From Solihabitans fulvus (GTDB taxonomy: Bacteria > Actinomycetota > Actinomycetes > Mycobacteriales > Pseudonocardiaceae), in contig NZ_VUOB01000019.1 of assembly GCF_008386585.1 (NCBI RefSeq), forward strand, positions 46,848 through 110,847: a DNA stretch of 64,000 nucleotides. The letters are read 5' to 3'. The position numbers and the translations under genes were made by a program. The notes under the pieces are model-generated. The model ran no database searches, had not been told where the DNA came from, and saw nothing but the letters and a program-made list of their open reading frames with translations. Positions within the stretch are counted from its first letter, which is position 1. The number at the start of each line of letters is the position of its first letter. Below are positions 1 through 8,976 of the stretch, one piece after another.

Positions 1-359
1 ACGACGCCGTCGCCGTGGGCACCGTCTGGGCGGACAACCGCGCCGCCAGCGCCATGGACGCGCGGACGGCCACCGTCGCGCTGGACGAGACCGCCAGGGC
101 GCACTCCGAGGTCCACAACCTCAACGCCACCCTGACCGGTGGCGGTGCGCCGATCGCGGGCCAGACCGTCGTCTTCGTCATGACCGACCGCACCCTGCTG
201 TGCACGGCGGTCACCGACTCGAACGGCCACGCCGCCTGCGACTCCTCGCTCTACTTTCCCGAGGCCCAGCGGTTGATCGCGGAGGGCTTCCTCGCCGAGT
301 TCTGGGGTTCGGCGAACTACCTGCCAACCGCCGACCTCGGCAGCGCCACCCAGGAGTGA
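1..359 (+). CDS. C-terminal end of an Ig-like-domain secreted protein (5' partial)
   Basis: The frame is open from the first base, so the true start lies left of the window. The visible 118 residues contain one bacterial Ig-like beta-sandwich. Its core reads GGGAPIAGQTVVFV, followed by a TAVTDSNGHAACD segment, the pattern of invasin or Ig-like repeats with the usual 'TDSNG-A' turn. Such domains are normally extracytoplasmic spacers in secreted or cell-surface proteins, so this is inferred to be the tail of one. The two cysteines could form a disulfide outside the cell. Nothing catalytic is visible in this fragment. It faces citA convergently across a hairpin. Confidence 0.6.
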   Translation, partial: DAVAVGTVWADNRAASAMDARTATVALDETARAHSEVHNLNATLTGGGAPIAGQTVVFVMTDRTLLCTAVTDSNGHAACDSSLYFPEAQRLIAEGFLAEFWGSANYLPTADLGSATQE

Positions 360-366
360 CCGCGCT

Positions 367-410
367 CGACGTGGCGTAGGGGGCGATCGTGCCGGCCCTG
401 CGCCACGTCG
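367..410. terminator. Inverted repeat between convergent genes
   Basis: A perfect 10-bp stem (CGACGTGGCG and its complement) encloses a 24-nt loop. It lies 8 bp after the stop of the Ig-like protein and 12 bp from the citA stop, so it probably acts as a bidirectional terminator. There is no T-tract, as is usual in this high-GC group. Confidence 0.6.
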
Positions 411-422
411 GCGGCGGCGCGA

Positions 423-1562
423 TCAGCCTGCGATGGACGCCCAGCCCTCGACCTCGTCGGCGCGGCGGGGAGCCGGGCCGACGTAGGTGGCCGACGGCCG
501 GACCAGTCGACCGGTGCGCTTCTGCTCCAGGATGTGCGCGCTCCAACCGGCGGTCCGCGCGCAGGTGAACATCGCGGGCATCATGCTCGGCGGGACCTGG
601 GCGAAGTCGAGGATGACGGCGGCCCAGAACTCGACGTTCGTCTCGATGGCGCGGTCGGGACGGCGCTCGCGCAGCTCGGCGAGCGCGGCCTGCTCCAGCG
701 CGGCGGCCACCTCGTAGCGTTCCGCGCCGAGTTCCCGGCAGGTGCGGCGCAGGACGCGGGCGCGCGGGTCCTCGGCCCGGTACACCCGGTGCCCGAAGCC
801 CATCAGCCGCTCCTTGCGGTCGAGGATGCCGGCCACCACCTTGCGGGCGTCGCCGGTCCGCTCGACCTCGTCGATCATCGGCAACACCCTGGCCGGCGCG
901 CCGCCGTGCAGCGGGCCGGACATGGCGCCGATCGCGCCCGACATGGCGGCGGCGACGTCGGCGCCCGTCGAGGCGATCACCCGCGCGGTGAAGGTGGACG
1001 CGTTCAGGCCGTGCTCGGCGGCGGACACCCAGTAGGCGTCGACGGCCCGGACGTGCGCGGGGTCGGGCTCGCCGCGCCAGCGCGTCATGAACCGCTCGGT
1101 GATGGTCGAGCACTCGTCGACGCGCGACTGCGCGACGGCGGGCTTGTCGGTGCCCCTCGCCGACTGCGCCACGTAGGACAGGGCCATCACGGCGGCCCTG
1201 GCGAGCTGCTCGCGGGCCGCCACGTCGTCGATGTCCAGCAGCGGCTGGAAGCCCCAGATCGGCGCGACCATGGCGAGCGCCGCCTGCACGTCGACGCGGA
1301 CGTCGCCGGTGTGCACGGGAATGGGGAACGGCTCGGCCGGCGGCAGGCCCGGCCCGAAGCGTCCGTCCACCAGCAGCGCCCACACGCTGCCGAAGGTGAC
1401 CTTGCCGGCCAGGTCCTCGATGTCAACGCCGCGGTAGCGCAGCGACCCACCGTCCCGGTCGGGCTCGGCGATTTCGGTGCGGAAGGCCACGACGCCTTCC
1501 AGTCCGGGCCGGAACCCATCGTCCAGCTCGGTTTTCTCGGCTTGCGCCACCACGTCGTGCAC
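423..1562 (-). CDS. citA: Citrate synthase 2
   Basis: Condenses oxaloacetate with acetyl-CoA to give citrate in the cytoplasm. The 379-residue protein has the citrate synthase signature, including LHGGAPARVLP and GFGHRVYRAEDPR, which carry the two catalytic histidines. The third catalytic position lies in ETNVEFWAAVILDFA, with Glu where the main enzyme of this window (21290-22621) has Asp (NVDFYTG). As far as I recall this is normal for the actinobacterial CitA branch. The GTG at 1562 was chosen because AAGGAGCGG precedes it by 6 nt; the longer frame to 1622 has no such site. It is divergent from ureA across about 280 bp. As a secondary isozyme it could equally have 2-methylcitrate synthase activity. 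Confidence 0.9.
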   Translation of the reverse strand: MHDVVAQAEKTELDDGFRPGLEGVVAFRTEIAEPDRDGGSLRYRGVDIEDLAGKVTFGSVWALLVDGRFGPGLPPAEPFPIPVHTGDVRVDVQAALAMVAPIWGFQPLLDIDDVAAREQLARAAVMALSYVAQSARGTDKPAVAQSRVDECSTITERFMTRWRGEPDPAHVRAVDAYWVSAAEHGLNASTFTARVIASTGADVAAAMSGAIGAMSGPLHGGAPARVLPMIDEVERTGDARKVVAGILDRKERLMGFGHRVYRAEDPRARVLRRTCRELGAERYEVAAALEQAALAELRERRPDRAIETNVEFWAAVILDFAQVPPSMMPAMFTCARTAGWSAHILEQKRTGRLVRPSATYVGPAPRRADEVEGWASIAG

Positions 1563-1753
1563 TGTCCGCTCCTTGCTACGAAGTACCCCGACTCCGGCGC
1601 GCCACCAGCGGTCCCGTAACACGATCAGGCCGGGCGGCGCTGCGCGGTTGGCGTCACCCTGCTCCTGTCTGCGAGCCGCCGCAATCGTCGGGTTCGGTGG
1701 CGTCGGTCACGATCCAGCGAACGATTCAGATCCGGGCCAGGAAAATGCGAGTT

Positions 1754-1765
1754 AAATGCGCATTT
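1754..1765. promoter_or_regulatory. Palindrome upstream of the urease operon
   Basis: AAATGCGCATTT is a perfect 12-bp palindrome in an unusually AT-rich stretch of the citA-ureA divergent spacer, about 75 bp before ureA. The position suits an operator or part of a promoter for urease or citA. No known actinobacterial nitrogen-regulator consensus (GlnR a/b boxes) was recognised around it, so the cognate factor is unknown. Confidence 0.35.
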
Positions 1766-1840
1766 CTTTCGTGTTTCTGTGTGTCGCTGGGCCGTTCGCG
1801 CTATCGGCGGAAGAGGTGATCTGGTGATACACCATTTCCC

Positions 1841-2143
1841 ATGCACCTGACCCCGCACGAACGCGACAAGCTGCTCGTGCACGTCGCCGCGGACGTCGCG
1901 CGCCGCAGACTGGAGCGGGGCGTGCTGCTGAACTACCCCGAGGCCGTCGCGCTCATCACCGACCACGTCCTCGAAGGGGCGCGGGACGGGCGCACGGTCA
2001 GCGAGCTGATGCGGAGCGGGCGCGACGTGCTCGGCCGGCACCAGGTCCAGCCCGGCGTGCCGGAGATGATCGACTCGGTCCAGGCGGAGGCCACCTTCCC
2101 GGACGGCACCAAGCTCGTCACCGTGCACGGTCCCATCGCCTGA
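1841..2143 (+). CDS. ureA: Urease subunit gamma
   Basis: Structural subunit of the nickel urease that hydrolyses urea to ammonia and carbamate. At 100 residues it has the exact family length. It shows the conserved start [23 protein letters not shown] in outline, the [24 protein letters not shown] core and the [14 protein letters not shown] ending. It is the first gene of ureA-ureB-ureC-ureF-ureG, and the ureB ATG follows 20 bp after its stop. The ribosome-binding site is weak: a GAAGAGG lies about 25 bp upstream, rather far from the ATG. Confidence 0.97.
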   Translation: MHLTPHERDKLLVHVAADVARRRLERGVLLNYPEAVALITDHVLEGARDGRTVSELMRSGRDVLGRHQVQPGVPEMIDSVQAEATFPDGTKLVTVHGPIA

Positions 2144-2163
2144 ACCGAGCGGAGGTGGGCGCC

Positions 2164-2493
2164 ATGCGTCCAGGGGAGATCATCGTCGGACCCGATCCCG
2201 TCGAGCTGAGTCCCGGCCGGCCGCGCGTCCGGCTGATCGTGGTCAACCGCGCCGACCGCCCGGTGCAGGTCGGCTCGCACTACCACTTCGCCGCGGCCAA
2301 TCCCGGCCTCGACTTCGACCGCGTCGCCGCGTGGGGGCACCGGCTGGACGTGCCGGCCGGCACCGCGGTGCGCTTCGAGCCCGGCGTCGAGCGCGAGGTC
2401 GACCTGGTGCCGATCGCGGGCCGCCGGGTGGTGCCTGGGCTGCGGCCGGAGTGGTCCGGCGCGCTGGACGAGCGAGGGGCGGAGCAGGCGTGA
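2164..2493 (+). CDS. ureB: Urease subunit beta
   Basis: Structural urease subunit that packs with gamma and alpha. The protein begins [15 protein letters not shown] and contains the conserved [13 protein letters not shown] segment and the [15 protein letters not shown] turn typical of UreB. ATG at 2164 is preferred over the in-frame GTG at 2155 because the family starts with M-x-PGEI and GGAGG lies at 2151-2155. It is 109 residues long, with a slightly extended tail. The stop overlaps the ureC GTG in a GTGA arrangement, which indicates translational coupling. Confidence 0.96.
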   Translation: MRPGEIIVGPDPVELSPGRPRVRLIVVNRADRPVQVGSHYHFAAANPGLDFDRVAAWGHRLDVPAGTAVRFEPGVEREVDLVPIAGRRVVPGLRPEWSGALDERGAEQA

Positions 2494-4208
2494 CCCAGTT
2501 GGATCGCGAGCGGTACGCGGAGCTGTACGGCCCGACGGTCGGCGACCGGATTCGGTTGGCGGACACGAACCTGCTGATCGAGGTCACCGAGGACCGCAGC
2601 CGAGGCGCCGACGCCGGTGACGAGGTGCTCTTCGGCGGCGGCAAGGTGATCCGCGAGTCGATGGGCCAGGGCATGGCGACCCGCGCCGAGGGCGCGCCGG
2701 ACCTGGTGATCACCGGCGTGGTGGTGCTGGACCACTGGGGCGTGGTGAAGGCCGACGTCGGCGTGCGGGACGGCCGCGTGGTGGCGATCGGCAAGGCCGG
2801 CAACCCGGACACGATGGACGGCGTGCACCCCGGCCTGGTCATCGGGCCGTCCACGGAGATCGTCGGCGGCAACGGGAAGATCCTCACGGCCGGCGGCATC
2901 GACTGCCACGTGCACTTCATCTGCCCGCAGCTGGTCGACCAGGCGCTGGCCGCCGGCCTGACCACGCTGATCGGCGGCGGCACCGGGCCAGCCGACGGCA
3001 CGAAGGCGACCACGGTGACCCCCGGCGCGTGGAACCTGGCGAGGATGCTGGCCTCGATGGACGGCATGCCGGTGAACGTCCTGTTGCTGGGCAAGGGAAA
3101 CACCGTCCGGGACGAGGCGCTGCGCGAGCAGTTGCTCGGCGGCGCAGGCGGTTTCAAGCTGCACGAGGACTGGGGCACCACGCCCTCGGCGATCGACGCG
3201 GCGCTGCGGATCGCGGACGAGTCCGGTGTGCAGGTGGCCATCCACACCGACACGCTGAACGAGGCCGGTTTCGTCGAGTCGACCATCGACGCGATCGCCG
3301 GCCGGTCCATCAACGCCTACCACTCCGAGGGCGCCGGCGGCGGGCACGCGCCGGACATCATCCGCGTGGTGGCCGAGCCGAACGTGCTGCCGTCCTCGAC
3401 GAACCCGACCCGCCCGCACACCGTGAACACCCTGGACGAGCACCTGGACATGTTGCTGGTGTGCCACCACCTCAACCCGTCGGTGCCGGAGGACCTCGCG
3501 TTCGCGGAGAGCCGGATCCGGCCGACCACGATCGCCGCCGAGGACGTGCTGCACGACCTCGGCGCGATCTCCATGATCAGCTCGGACTCGCAGGCGATGG
3601 GCCGGATCGGCGAGGTGATCATCCGGACCTGGCAGACCGCGCACGTGATGAAGCTGCGCAGGGGCGCGCTGCCCGGCGACTCGGCGGCGGACAACCTGCG
3701 GGCGCGCCGCTATGTCGCCAAGTACACGATCAACCCGGCCATCGCGCACGGCATCGACGGCGAGGTCGGCTCGGTTGAGGTCGGCAAGCTCGCCGACCTG
3801 GTGCTGTGGGACCCGAAGTTCTTCGGCGTGCGGCCGGAACTGGTGTTCAAGGGCGGCTTCATCGCGTGGGCGGCGATGGGCGACGCGAACGCGTCCATCC
3901 CGACGCCGCAGCCGGTGCTGGCCAGGCCGATGTTCGGCGCGTCGCCGAGGGTGGCGGCCGCGAGCAGCGTGCACTTCGTGTCGCGCGAGGCCGTCGACGC
4001 GGACCTGGCCGACCGGCTCGGCCTGCACCGCGCGCTGGTCGCGGTCGGCAACACCCGCCGGATCACCAAGGCGGACATGGTGCTCAACGACGCGCTGCCG
4101 GACGTCCGGGTCGACCCGGACAGCTTCGCGGTGCACGTGGACGGCGAGCTGATCGAGCCACATCCGGTGAGCGAGTTGCCGATGGCCCAACGATATTTTC
4201 TGTTCTGA
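2490..4208 (+). CDS. ureC: Urease subunit alpha (catalytic)
   Basis: Catalytic subunit carrying the di-nickel centre; 572 residues, normal length. All hallmarks are present. HVHFICPQ supplies the first metal histidines. GFKLHEDWG holds the lysine that is carbamylated to bridge the nickels. HTDTLNE and [14 protein letters not shown] supply further ligands. CHHLN is the mobile-flap cysteine/histidine motif, and SSDSQAMGR holds the ligand aspartate. The GTG start at 2490 overlaps the ureB stop; the longer open frame to 2331 is only read-through inside ureB. The last codon shares a base with the ureF ATG. Confidence 0.98.
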   Translation: MTQLDRERYAELYGPTVGDRIRLADTNLLIEVTEDRSRGADAGDEVLFGGGKVIRESMGQGMATRAEGAPDLVITGVVVLDHWGVVKADVGVRDGRVVAIGKAGNPDTMDGVHPGLVIGPSTEIVGGNGKILTAGGIDCHVHFICPQLVDQALAAGLTTLIGGGTGPADGTKATTVTPGAWNLARMLASMDGMPVNVLLLGKGNTVRDEALREQLLGGAGGFKLHEDWGTTPSAIDAALRIADESGVQVAIHTDTLNEAGFVESTIDAIAGRSINAYHSEGAGGGHAPDIIRVVAEPNVLPSSTNPTRPHTVNTLDEHLDMLLVCHHLNPSVPEDLAFAESRIRPTTIAAEDVLHDLGAISMISSDSQAMGRIGEVIIRTWQTAHVMKLRRGALPGDSAADNLRARRYVAKYTINPAIAHGIDGEVGSVEVGKLADLVLWDPKFFGVRPELVFKGGFIAWAAMGDANASIPTPQPVLARPMFGASPRVAAASSVHFVSREAVDADLADRLGLHRALVAVGNTRRITKADMVLNDALPDVRVDPDSFAVHVDGELIEPHPVSELPMAQRYFLF

Positions 4209-4912
4209 TGTCCACAGTGGACGGTGTGGCAATGGTGACGCTGATCCTGGCCGACGCCAGGTTCCCCGGCGGCGGGCACGTGCACTCCGGCGGCGTCGAA
4301 GAGGCCGCGGCGCGCGGGCTGGTGACCGGCGAGGCCGACCTGGCGGGCTTCCTGCGCGGCCGGCTGCGCACGGCTGGCGAGCTCGGCGCGGTGTTCGCGG
4401 CCGCGTCGGCGCACGCGGCCGCCGCCGGGGCCACGGCAGGGCACTGGCGGCTGCTGGACGAGGAGTTGGACGCGCGCACGCCATCCGCCGCGCAGCGAGC
4501 CGCGTCGCGGGCGCAGGGCAGGGGAGCGGTGCGGGCCGGCCGGCGCGCCTGGCCGTCGGCGGTGTTGGAGGGCCTGCTCGCGGCCGTGCCGAGGCCGCAC
4601 CACCCGGTGGTGCTCGGCGCGCTGGTGGCCGGTGCCGGTGGCGGGCCGTCGGACGCCGCGCTGTGCGCTGGGTACCTCGCGGTGAGCGGGCCGGCGAGCG
4701 CGGCCGTGCGGCTGCTCGGCCTCGACCCGTTCGGCGCGAACGCGGCCGTGGCCGCCCTGGACGCCGAGCTGCGCGCGGTGGTGGCGACGGCGACGGCCGC
4801 CGCCGCGCTGGCCCCGGCCGACCTGCCCGCGCAAAGTTCCCCCGGCCTCGACCTGCTGGCCGAGGCCCACGACCGTCGCCACAGGGAAGAGGTGCGTCTC
4901 TTTGCGAGCTGA
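4208..4912 (+). CDS. ureF: Urease accessory protein UreF
   Basis: Part of the UreD-UreF-UreG chaperone complex that delivers nickel and CO2 to apo-urease and gates the UreG GTPase. The 234-residue protein opens with the characteristic [16 protein letters not shown] segment and is otherwise an alanine-rich all-helical protein, as expected for UreF. Start and stop overlap neighbours: the ATG overlaps the ureC TGA by one base, and the last 11 bases overlap ureG. The first codons contain the genome-recurrent palindrome TCCACAGTGGA (4211-4221). Confidence 0.93.
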   Translation: MSTVDGVAMVTLILADARFPGGGHVHSGGVEEAAARGLVTGEADLAGFLRGRLRTAGELGAVFAAASAHAAAAGATAGHWRLLDEELDARTPSAAQRAASRAQGRGAVRAGRRAWPSAVLEGLLAAVPRPHHPVVLGALVAGAGGGPSDAALCAGYLAVSGPASAAVRLLGLDPFGANAAVAALDAELRAVVATATAAAALAPADLPAQSSPGLDLLAEAHDRRHREEVRLFAS

Positions 4913-5750
4913 CCACGACCACGCATCGGCCGACCACACAGATGTGAGCCACACACATGCAGGCCACACGAATGCAGGTCACACAGATGCAGGCCACACA
5001 GATGCAGGCCACACAGATGCAGGCCACACAGATGCAGGCCACACAGATGCAGGCCACACAGATGTGGGTCACACAGATGCAGGCCACACGCATCCCGTGA
5101 ACTTCGATCCCACGGCGACCGAGCCCGACCCGCATCCGCCGGCCCGAAGCGCCGGCCGGGCCGTGCGCATCGGCATCGGCGGGCCGGTCGGCAGCGGCAA
5201 GACCGCGTTGGTGGCGGCCCTGTGCCGGGCGCTCGGCGACCGGCTGAACCTCGCGGTGGTGACCAACGACATCTACACCACCGAGGACGCCGACTTCCTG
5301 CGCGCGGCCGGCGTGCTCGCGCCCGACCGGATCGAGGCGGTGCAGACCGGGTGCTGCCCGCACACCGCGATCCGCGACGACATCACCGCCAACCTGGACG
5401 CCGTCGAGCTGTTGGAGCAGCGGTTCCCCGGGCTGGACCTGGTGATCATCGAGAGCGGCGGGGACAACCTCACCGCCGTGTTCAGTCGTGGCCTGGTGGA
5501 CAGCCAGGTGTTCGTGGTCGACGTGGCCGGCGGCGACAAGGTGCCGCGCAAGGGCGGGCCCGGGGTAACCACCGCGGACCTGTTGGTGATCAACAAGATT
5601 GACCTCGCCGAGCAGGTGGGCGCCGACCTGACCGTGATGGCGGCCGACGCCCACCGCATGCGGGGCGAGCTACCGGTGATCAGTCAGTCCCTCGTGCGCA
5701 CACCGGACGCGCCCGAGGTGACCGACTGGGTGCTGGCGCAGCTCGCGTGA
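4902..5750 (+). CDS. ureG: Urease accessory GTPase UreG with histidine-repeat N-terminus
   Basis: SIMIBI-class GTPase that powers nickel insertion. The core has the P-loop GPVGSGKT, the nickel-binding [11 protein letters not shown] (Cys-Pro-His) motif, SGGDNL and the NKID guanine-specificity motif. Ahead of it lies an unusual extension of about 80 residues with 15 histidines among the first 66 residues. It includes nine 5-residue units of the GHTDA type, likely a metal-storage tail like those of some UreG, HypB and UreE proteins. No ureE is present in the window, so the tail may replace it. The TTG at 4902 was chosen because GGGAAGAGG lies at suitable distance and the histidine region reads straight into the core. 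The shorter start near the core would remove the repeats. Confidence 0.92.
   Translation: MRADHDHASADHTDVSHTHAGHTNAGHTDAGHTDAGHTDAGHTDAGHTDAGHTDVGHTDAGHTHPVNFDPTATEPDPHPPARSAGRAVRIGIGGPVGSGKTALVAALCRALGDRLNLAVVTNDIYTTEDADFLRAAGVLAPDRIEAVQTGCCPHTAIRDDITANLDAVELLEQRFPGLDLVIIESGGDNLTAVFSRGLVDSQVFVVDVAGGDKVPRKGGPGVTTADLLVINKIDLAEQVGADLTVMAADAHRMRGELPVISQSLVRTPDAPEVTDWVLAQLA
4962..5096 (+). repeat. In-frame 15-bp tandem repeat encoding Gly-His-Thr-Asp-Ala units
   Basis: Nine consecutive 15-nt units (consensus GGCCACACAGATGCA) encode GHTNA, five copies of [15 protein letters not shown] and GHTHP. Several central units are identical at DNA level, which points to recent slippage or unequal exchange and predicts copy-number variation between strains. 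Repeat GC is visibly lower than in the flanking codons. Confidence 0.95.
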
Positions 5751-5929
5751 CTGCAATATTCGTTTGTAGACCACGCACGCAGCCGGACCACCCGGGCGCG
5801 GTCAGGTGGATGAGCTGCAAGGCAGGCGTTCGTGACTCGTACGTGGGTACTCGAACGGACGCCAACGCCGCAGATCGCCGCCTGAGCGCGCCCTGCCCGA
5901 CCACTTGCGCAGGTCTTGGAGACCGTCTT

Positions 5930-6469
5930 TCAGGCGCCCGGGTCGTCCGTCATCGGGAGCACTTTGAGCTGCGCGCTCGGGCTGACGTCGCCGGCGCACC
6001 CCTGCTGGCCCGGCATCTCCAGGAACAGCGACTCCGTGGAGTCCGGCGGGTACACCTGGATGCCGGCTACCGGAGTCGGCTGGCACACGGCCGGATCGAA
6101 CAGGCCGATCTGCACGAAGCCGACGATCGCCGACGCCGTCGCGCCGGGATCCAGCGTGACGAGCGACCCGGCCGGGCCGTCCCGCCGTGCCGCTGCCCCG
6201 ACCTGGTTGCCATCACCATCCACATAGGACACACCGGGAAAGCCTTGCAACACACAGGTGTTGTCCCCGTAGTTGGTGAACTGCACCGCCCGGTAGACGG
6301 TGCCGGCCGCACCTTCGGCGTGGCCGAACGAGAGGCCGAGATCCGCCGCCTGGCAGATCGGGTCGAGTGCCGCCCTCGGCTGCGCGCTCGCCGGTGTCCC
6401 GACGGCGAACGACGCGGCCATTGCTCCCCCGAGCACGGTCGCGCCGATCAATCGATAAATGCCTACCAT
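5930..6469 (-). CDS. Secreted DUF4232 protein
   Basis: Exported protein of unknown function; 179 residues. It starts with a signal peptide (MVGIYRLIGATVLGGAMAAS, then an A-S-A-type cleavage region), followed by one DUF4232 domain. Domain markers are the VQFTNYGDNTCVLQGFPGVS segment, the CQPTPVAGIQVYPP segment and a late GQQGC, so the cysteines are spaced for disulfides. ATG 6469 was chosen because GGGGGA lies 5 nt upstream and the signal peptide starts there; longer frames would bury it. It is a paralogue of the lipoprotein encoded just upstream (6572-7258). Both oppose the surrounding urease genes. Confidence 0.8.
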   Translation of the reverse strand: MVGIYRLIGATVLGGAMAASFAVGTPASAQPRAALDPICQAADLGLSFGHAEGAAGTVYRAVQFTNYGDNTCVLQGFPGVSYVDGDGNQVGAAARRDGPAGSLVTLDPGATASAIVGFVQIGLFDPAVCQPTPVAGIQVYPPDSTESLFLEMPGQQGCAGDVSPSAQLKVLPMTDDPGA

Positions 6470-6484
6470 CACATTCCCCCTGTA

Positions 6485-6521
6485 CCTGGTAGTGGATCGG
6501 GATCGCCGATCCACTACCAGG
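6485..6521. terminator. Perfect 16-bp hairpin between DUF4232 paralogues
   Basis: CCTGGTAGTGGATCGG pairs perfectly with its complement around a 5-nt loop (GATCG). It lies 50 bp downstream of the DUF4232 lipoprotein gene and 15 bp upstream of the start of the next paralogue, so it could terminate the first transcript or fold in the leader of the second. Confidence 0.65.
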
Positions 6522-6571
6522 CTGACATTCACGGGGATCGTTTACAGCCAAATCGAGAGATTGGATCCGGC

Positions 6572-7258
6572 TCAGGCCCCGCCGGCACCCGACTGCACGG
6601 TCTGCACGCGCAACTGGACGCTCTGTCCGGTGTTGCCCGCGCAGCCCTGCTGGCCGGACAGGTCGACGAACATCGCCGCGGTCTCGCCTGGCGGATAGAC
6701 CCGGATGCCGCGCACCGGCGTCGGCTGGCACGTGGCGGGGTCGAAGTTGCCGATCTGGGCGAAGCCGACTGCGGCGGACGCGATCCCGCCGGGCGGCAGC
6801 GTCACCGCTGCCCCTTCGCCGCCGTCCCGTGCGGCCGCGGCGCCGACCTGGTGGCCGTCGTCGCCCGCGACGTAGGACACGCCCGGGAAGCCCTGCAACA
6901 CGCAGGGGTGGTCGCTCTTGTTGGTGAACTGGATGGGCCGGAAGATCGTGCCGGCCGCGCCGTTGCCCTGCCCGAGCCCGATGCCCAGCTCGGTGGACCT
7001 GCACCCCGTCGAACCGGTCTGCGCCGGGGGCGCCGCCGGACTGGCCGTCGGGCTGTTGGGCGCGGGGGCCGGTGCCGACCCCGTCGACCCTGTCGTGCCG
7101 CTCGGCGAGGCACTGCCCGACGAGACCGGCAGTGGCGTGCCGCCGCTGCCGCTCGGGGTCGTGCCACTACCGCAGCCTGCCACCAACGCCGCGGCGAGGA
7201 CGCCCCCGCAGACCAGGGCTCCGCCGTTGACCAGACGCTGAATCGCTGCCACTGCCAC
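6572..7258 (-). CDS. DUF4232 lipoprotein
   Basis: Predicted membrane-anchored lipoprotein of 228 residues, function unknown. The N-terminus has a hydrophobic segment ending in a lipobox (LVAGC, about residues 25-29). A Gly/Ser/Pro/Thr-rich linker of about 55 residues follows, then a DUF4232 domain with IQFTNKSDHPCVLQGFPGVS, CQPTPVRGIRVYPP and GQQGC. This domain aligns almost motif for motif with the secreted protein at 5930-6469, so a tandem duplication is evident. The linker resembles those of actinobacterial extracytoplasmic lipoproteins. The pair interrupts ureG and ureD on the opposite strand. Confidence 0.82.
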   Translation of the reverse strand: MAVAAIQRLVNGGALVCGGVLAAALVAGCGSGTTPSGSGGTPLPVSSGSASPSGTTGSTGSAPAPAPNSPTASPAAPPAQTGSTGCRSTELGIGLGQGNGAAGTIFRPIQFTNKSDHPCVLQGFPGVSYVAGDDGHQVGAAAARDGGEGAAVTLPPGGIASAAVGFAQIGNFDPATCQPTPVRGIRVYPPGETAAMFVDLSGQQGCAGNTGQSVQLRVQTVQSGAGGA

Positions 7259-7374
7259 CGCCTCCGAACCGTGTTGGCTGCGAACGATCCGTCGCTTACT
7301 TTTTCACTGCATGGACGTATCACCCCGTTAGTAGGTTGCCAGCCATCGCGGGCTTCCGCAGATTGGTGGACGCC

Positions 7375-8118
7375 GTGAGGGCCGACGCGCTGCTGGTGGT
7401 CGAGCGGGCCGAGGACGGCCGCAGCGTGGTCCGCGAGCTCCGGTCCATGACGCCGTTGACGCTGATCCCGCACCGCAGCGCCGTCCGCTCGGCCAGCACG
7501 GCGGCCCTGGTGCACCTGGTCAGCTCGGCGACCGCGCCCCTTGGCGGCGACGAGCTGACGCTGACCGTGCGGGTCGGCGCGGGCGCCCAGCTGTGCCTGC
7601 GGGGCGTCGCGGCGACGCTCGCGCTGCCGGGGTACCGGCCGGGCGGCAGCCGCGCGACGATCCGGTTCGAGGCGGCCGACGGAGCGACGGTGTCCTACCT
7701 GCCGGAGCCGACCGTGGTGACCGCCCGCGCCGACCACAGCGCCGAACTGGTCGCCGAGCTGGCCGAGGACGCCAGGCTGCGGCTGCGCGAGGTGCTGGTG
7801 CTCGGCCGCAGCGGGGAGCGGCCTGGACGCCTGGTCAGCGTCCTGCGCGTGCGCCGGGGGGGCCGGGCCGTGCTCCAGCAACGGACGGTGGTCGGCGATC
7901 CGTGCCTCGACGCGAGCCTCGCGGCGCTGGCCGGCCGGCGGGTGCTCGCCACCGAGCTGCTGGTCCCCGCCGAGGAGGCAGGCGAGGACCCGGTCGAGGC
8001 GGCCTGCGGCGAGTGGTGGTCGCGCACGCCGCTGGCGGCCGGCGGCACCCTGGTCACCGCGCTGGCCGACGACGTGGTCACCGCGGGTCGACTCCTCGCC
8101 CTCGCCGGAATGTCCTGA
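7375..8118 (+). CDS. ureD: Urease accessory protein UreD (UreH)
   Basis: Scaffold of the nickel-delivery complex that binds apo-urease and UreF. The 247-residue protein starts VRADALLVVERAEDGRS, followed by ELRSMTPLTLIPHRS. It contains the family's LVSSATAPLGGDELTLTVRVGAGAQL block and the YLPEPTVVTARADHSAE block. GTG 7375 was chosen because GGTGGA lies 4 nt upstream and UreD proteins begin near this 'RAD' motif; a TTG at 7336 is the alternative. It is separated from ureABCFG by 1.6 kb carrying two opposite-strand genes, so it must have its own promoter. Confidence 0.88.
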   Translation: MRADALLVVERAEDGRSVVRELRSMTPLTLIPHRSAVRSASTAALVHLVSSATAPLGGDELTLTVRVGAGAQLCLRGVAATLALPGYRPGGSRATIRFEAADGATVSYLPEPTVVTARADHSAELVAELAEDARLRLREVLVLGRSGERPGRLVSVLRVRRGGRAVLQQRTVVGDPCLDASLAALAGRRVLATELLVPAEEAGEDPVEAACGEWWSRTPLAAGGTLVTALADDVVTAGRLLALAGMS

Positions 8119-8319
8119 AGGGATCCTCGCGACACCCTGAAAAGGGGTGGGAAATCCATCTGACTCGATCTCGTTCACGATTCCGATCCGACCTGTTGCG
8201 GTGACCATCACACTCCAGGTGGGGCGCGTCACCGCCCAGGCGGTTTCTTCTGGCGTCGGAAACCCGTACGTTCCTGCGAACCGGGTATCACGAGTGCGCG
8301 TTCGCGGAGGTTGATCGGG

Positions 8320-8976
8320 ATGACGGAGACGACCAACATCGCGCTACCCGCGATGCGCGTGTCCTACGAAAGCGGCTCACTGACCGAGGCGGAACTCGCC
8401 GGAACGTGGCACGAGCAGCTCCAGAAGTGGTTGGACGAGGCGACGAACGCGGGCCTGCCTGAGGCGAACGCCTTCGTGCTGGCCACCGCCGACCCGGACG
8501 GTCACCCCTCGTCCCGCACCGTGCTGGCCAAGGGCCTGGACGCGCGTGGCCTGGTGTTCTTCACCAACTACACCTCGGCCAAGAGCCACGAGCTGATGGC
8601 GACCAGGTACGCGTCGGCGACCTTCCCCTGGTTCGCCATGCAGCGCCAGGCGCACGTGCGCGGCACCGTGGAGAAGGTCGGCGCGGCCGAGACCGCCGCC
8701 TACTGGGCGAGCCGCCCGAAGGGTTCGCAGCTCGGCGCGTGGGCCTCGCCGCAGTCGAGGGTCGTCGCCGGACGGTCCACTCTGGACAGTGCGCTGGCGA
8801 AGATCGAGCGGCAGTTCGAGAACTCCGAGAAGGTGCCGGTGCCGCCGCACTGGGGTGGCTGGCGCATCCAGCCCGAGACGGTCGAGTTCTGGCAGGGCCG
8901 GCAGGACCGGATGCACGACCGGCTGCGCTTCCGGCTCGGCCGCGACGGCTGGGAGATCGAGCGCGTCGCGCCGTAG
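8320..8976 (+). CDS. pdxH: Pyridoxamine 5'-phosphate oxidase
   Basis: FMN enzyme oxidising pyridoxamine or pyridoxine phosphate to pyridoxal phosphate; 218 residues, family length. Recognisable segments are the substrate/FMN loop SSRTVLAKGLDARGLVFFTNY, the ATFPWFAMQRQAHVRG strand, YWASRPKGSQLGAWASPQS, and the C-terminal PDXH signature W-x-EFWQGR-x-DRMHDRLRF. ATG 8320 has GGAGG 9 nt upstream. Its stop directly abuts the stop of the opposite-strand CPBP protease. Next to citrate synthase 2 on the far side of the urease block, it matches a pdxH/citrate synthase neighbourhood I recall from Streptomyces. Confidence 0.95.
   Translation: MTETTNIALPAMRVSYESGSLTEAELAGTWHEQLQKWLDEATNAGLPEANAFVLATADPDGHPSSRTVLAKGLDARGLVFFTNYTSAKSHELMATRYASATFPWFAMQRQAHVRGTVEKVGAAETAAYWASRPKGSQLGAWASPQSRVVAGRSTLDSALAKIERQFENSEKVPVPPHWGGWRIQPETVEFWQGRQDRMHDRLRFRLGRDGWEIERVAP

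Noticed and set aside
4936..5096. CRISPR-like short periodic array
   Set aside because: The 15-bp units are contiguous without spacers, stay in frame and encode the UreG histidine repeat; no cas genes are present.
2280..5654. 1124-residue minus-strand open frame over the urease genes
   Set aside because: Antisense shadow of ureC/ureF/ureG caused by high GC at third positions; the product is His/Arg/Ala-rich with no domain, and the plus strand has canonical urease motifs.
5751..5929. Possible small gene after ureG (543-residue plus frame to 7378)
   Set aside because: The long plus frame is antisense to the two DUF4232 genes, and the first 180 bases lack a ribosome-binding site and recognisable sequence.
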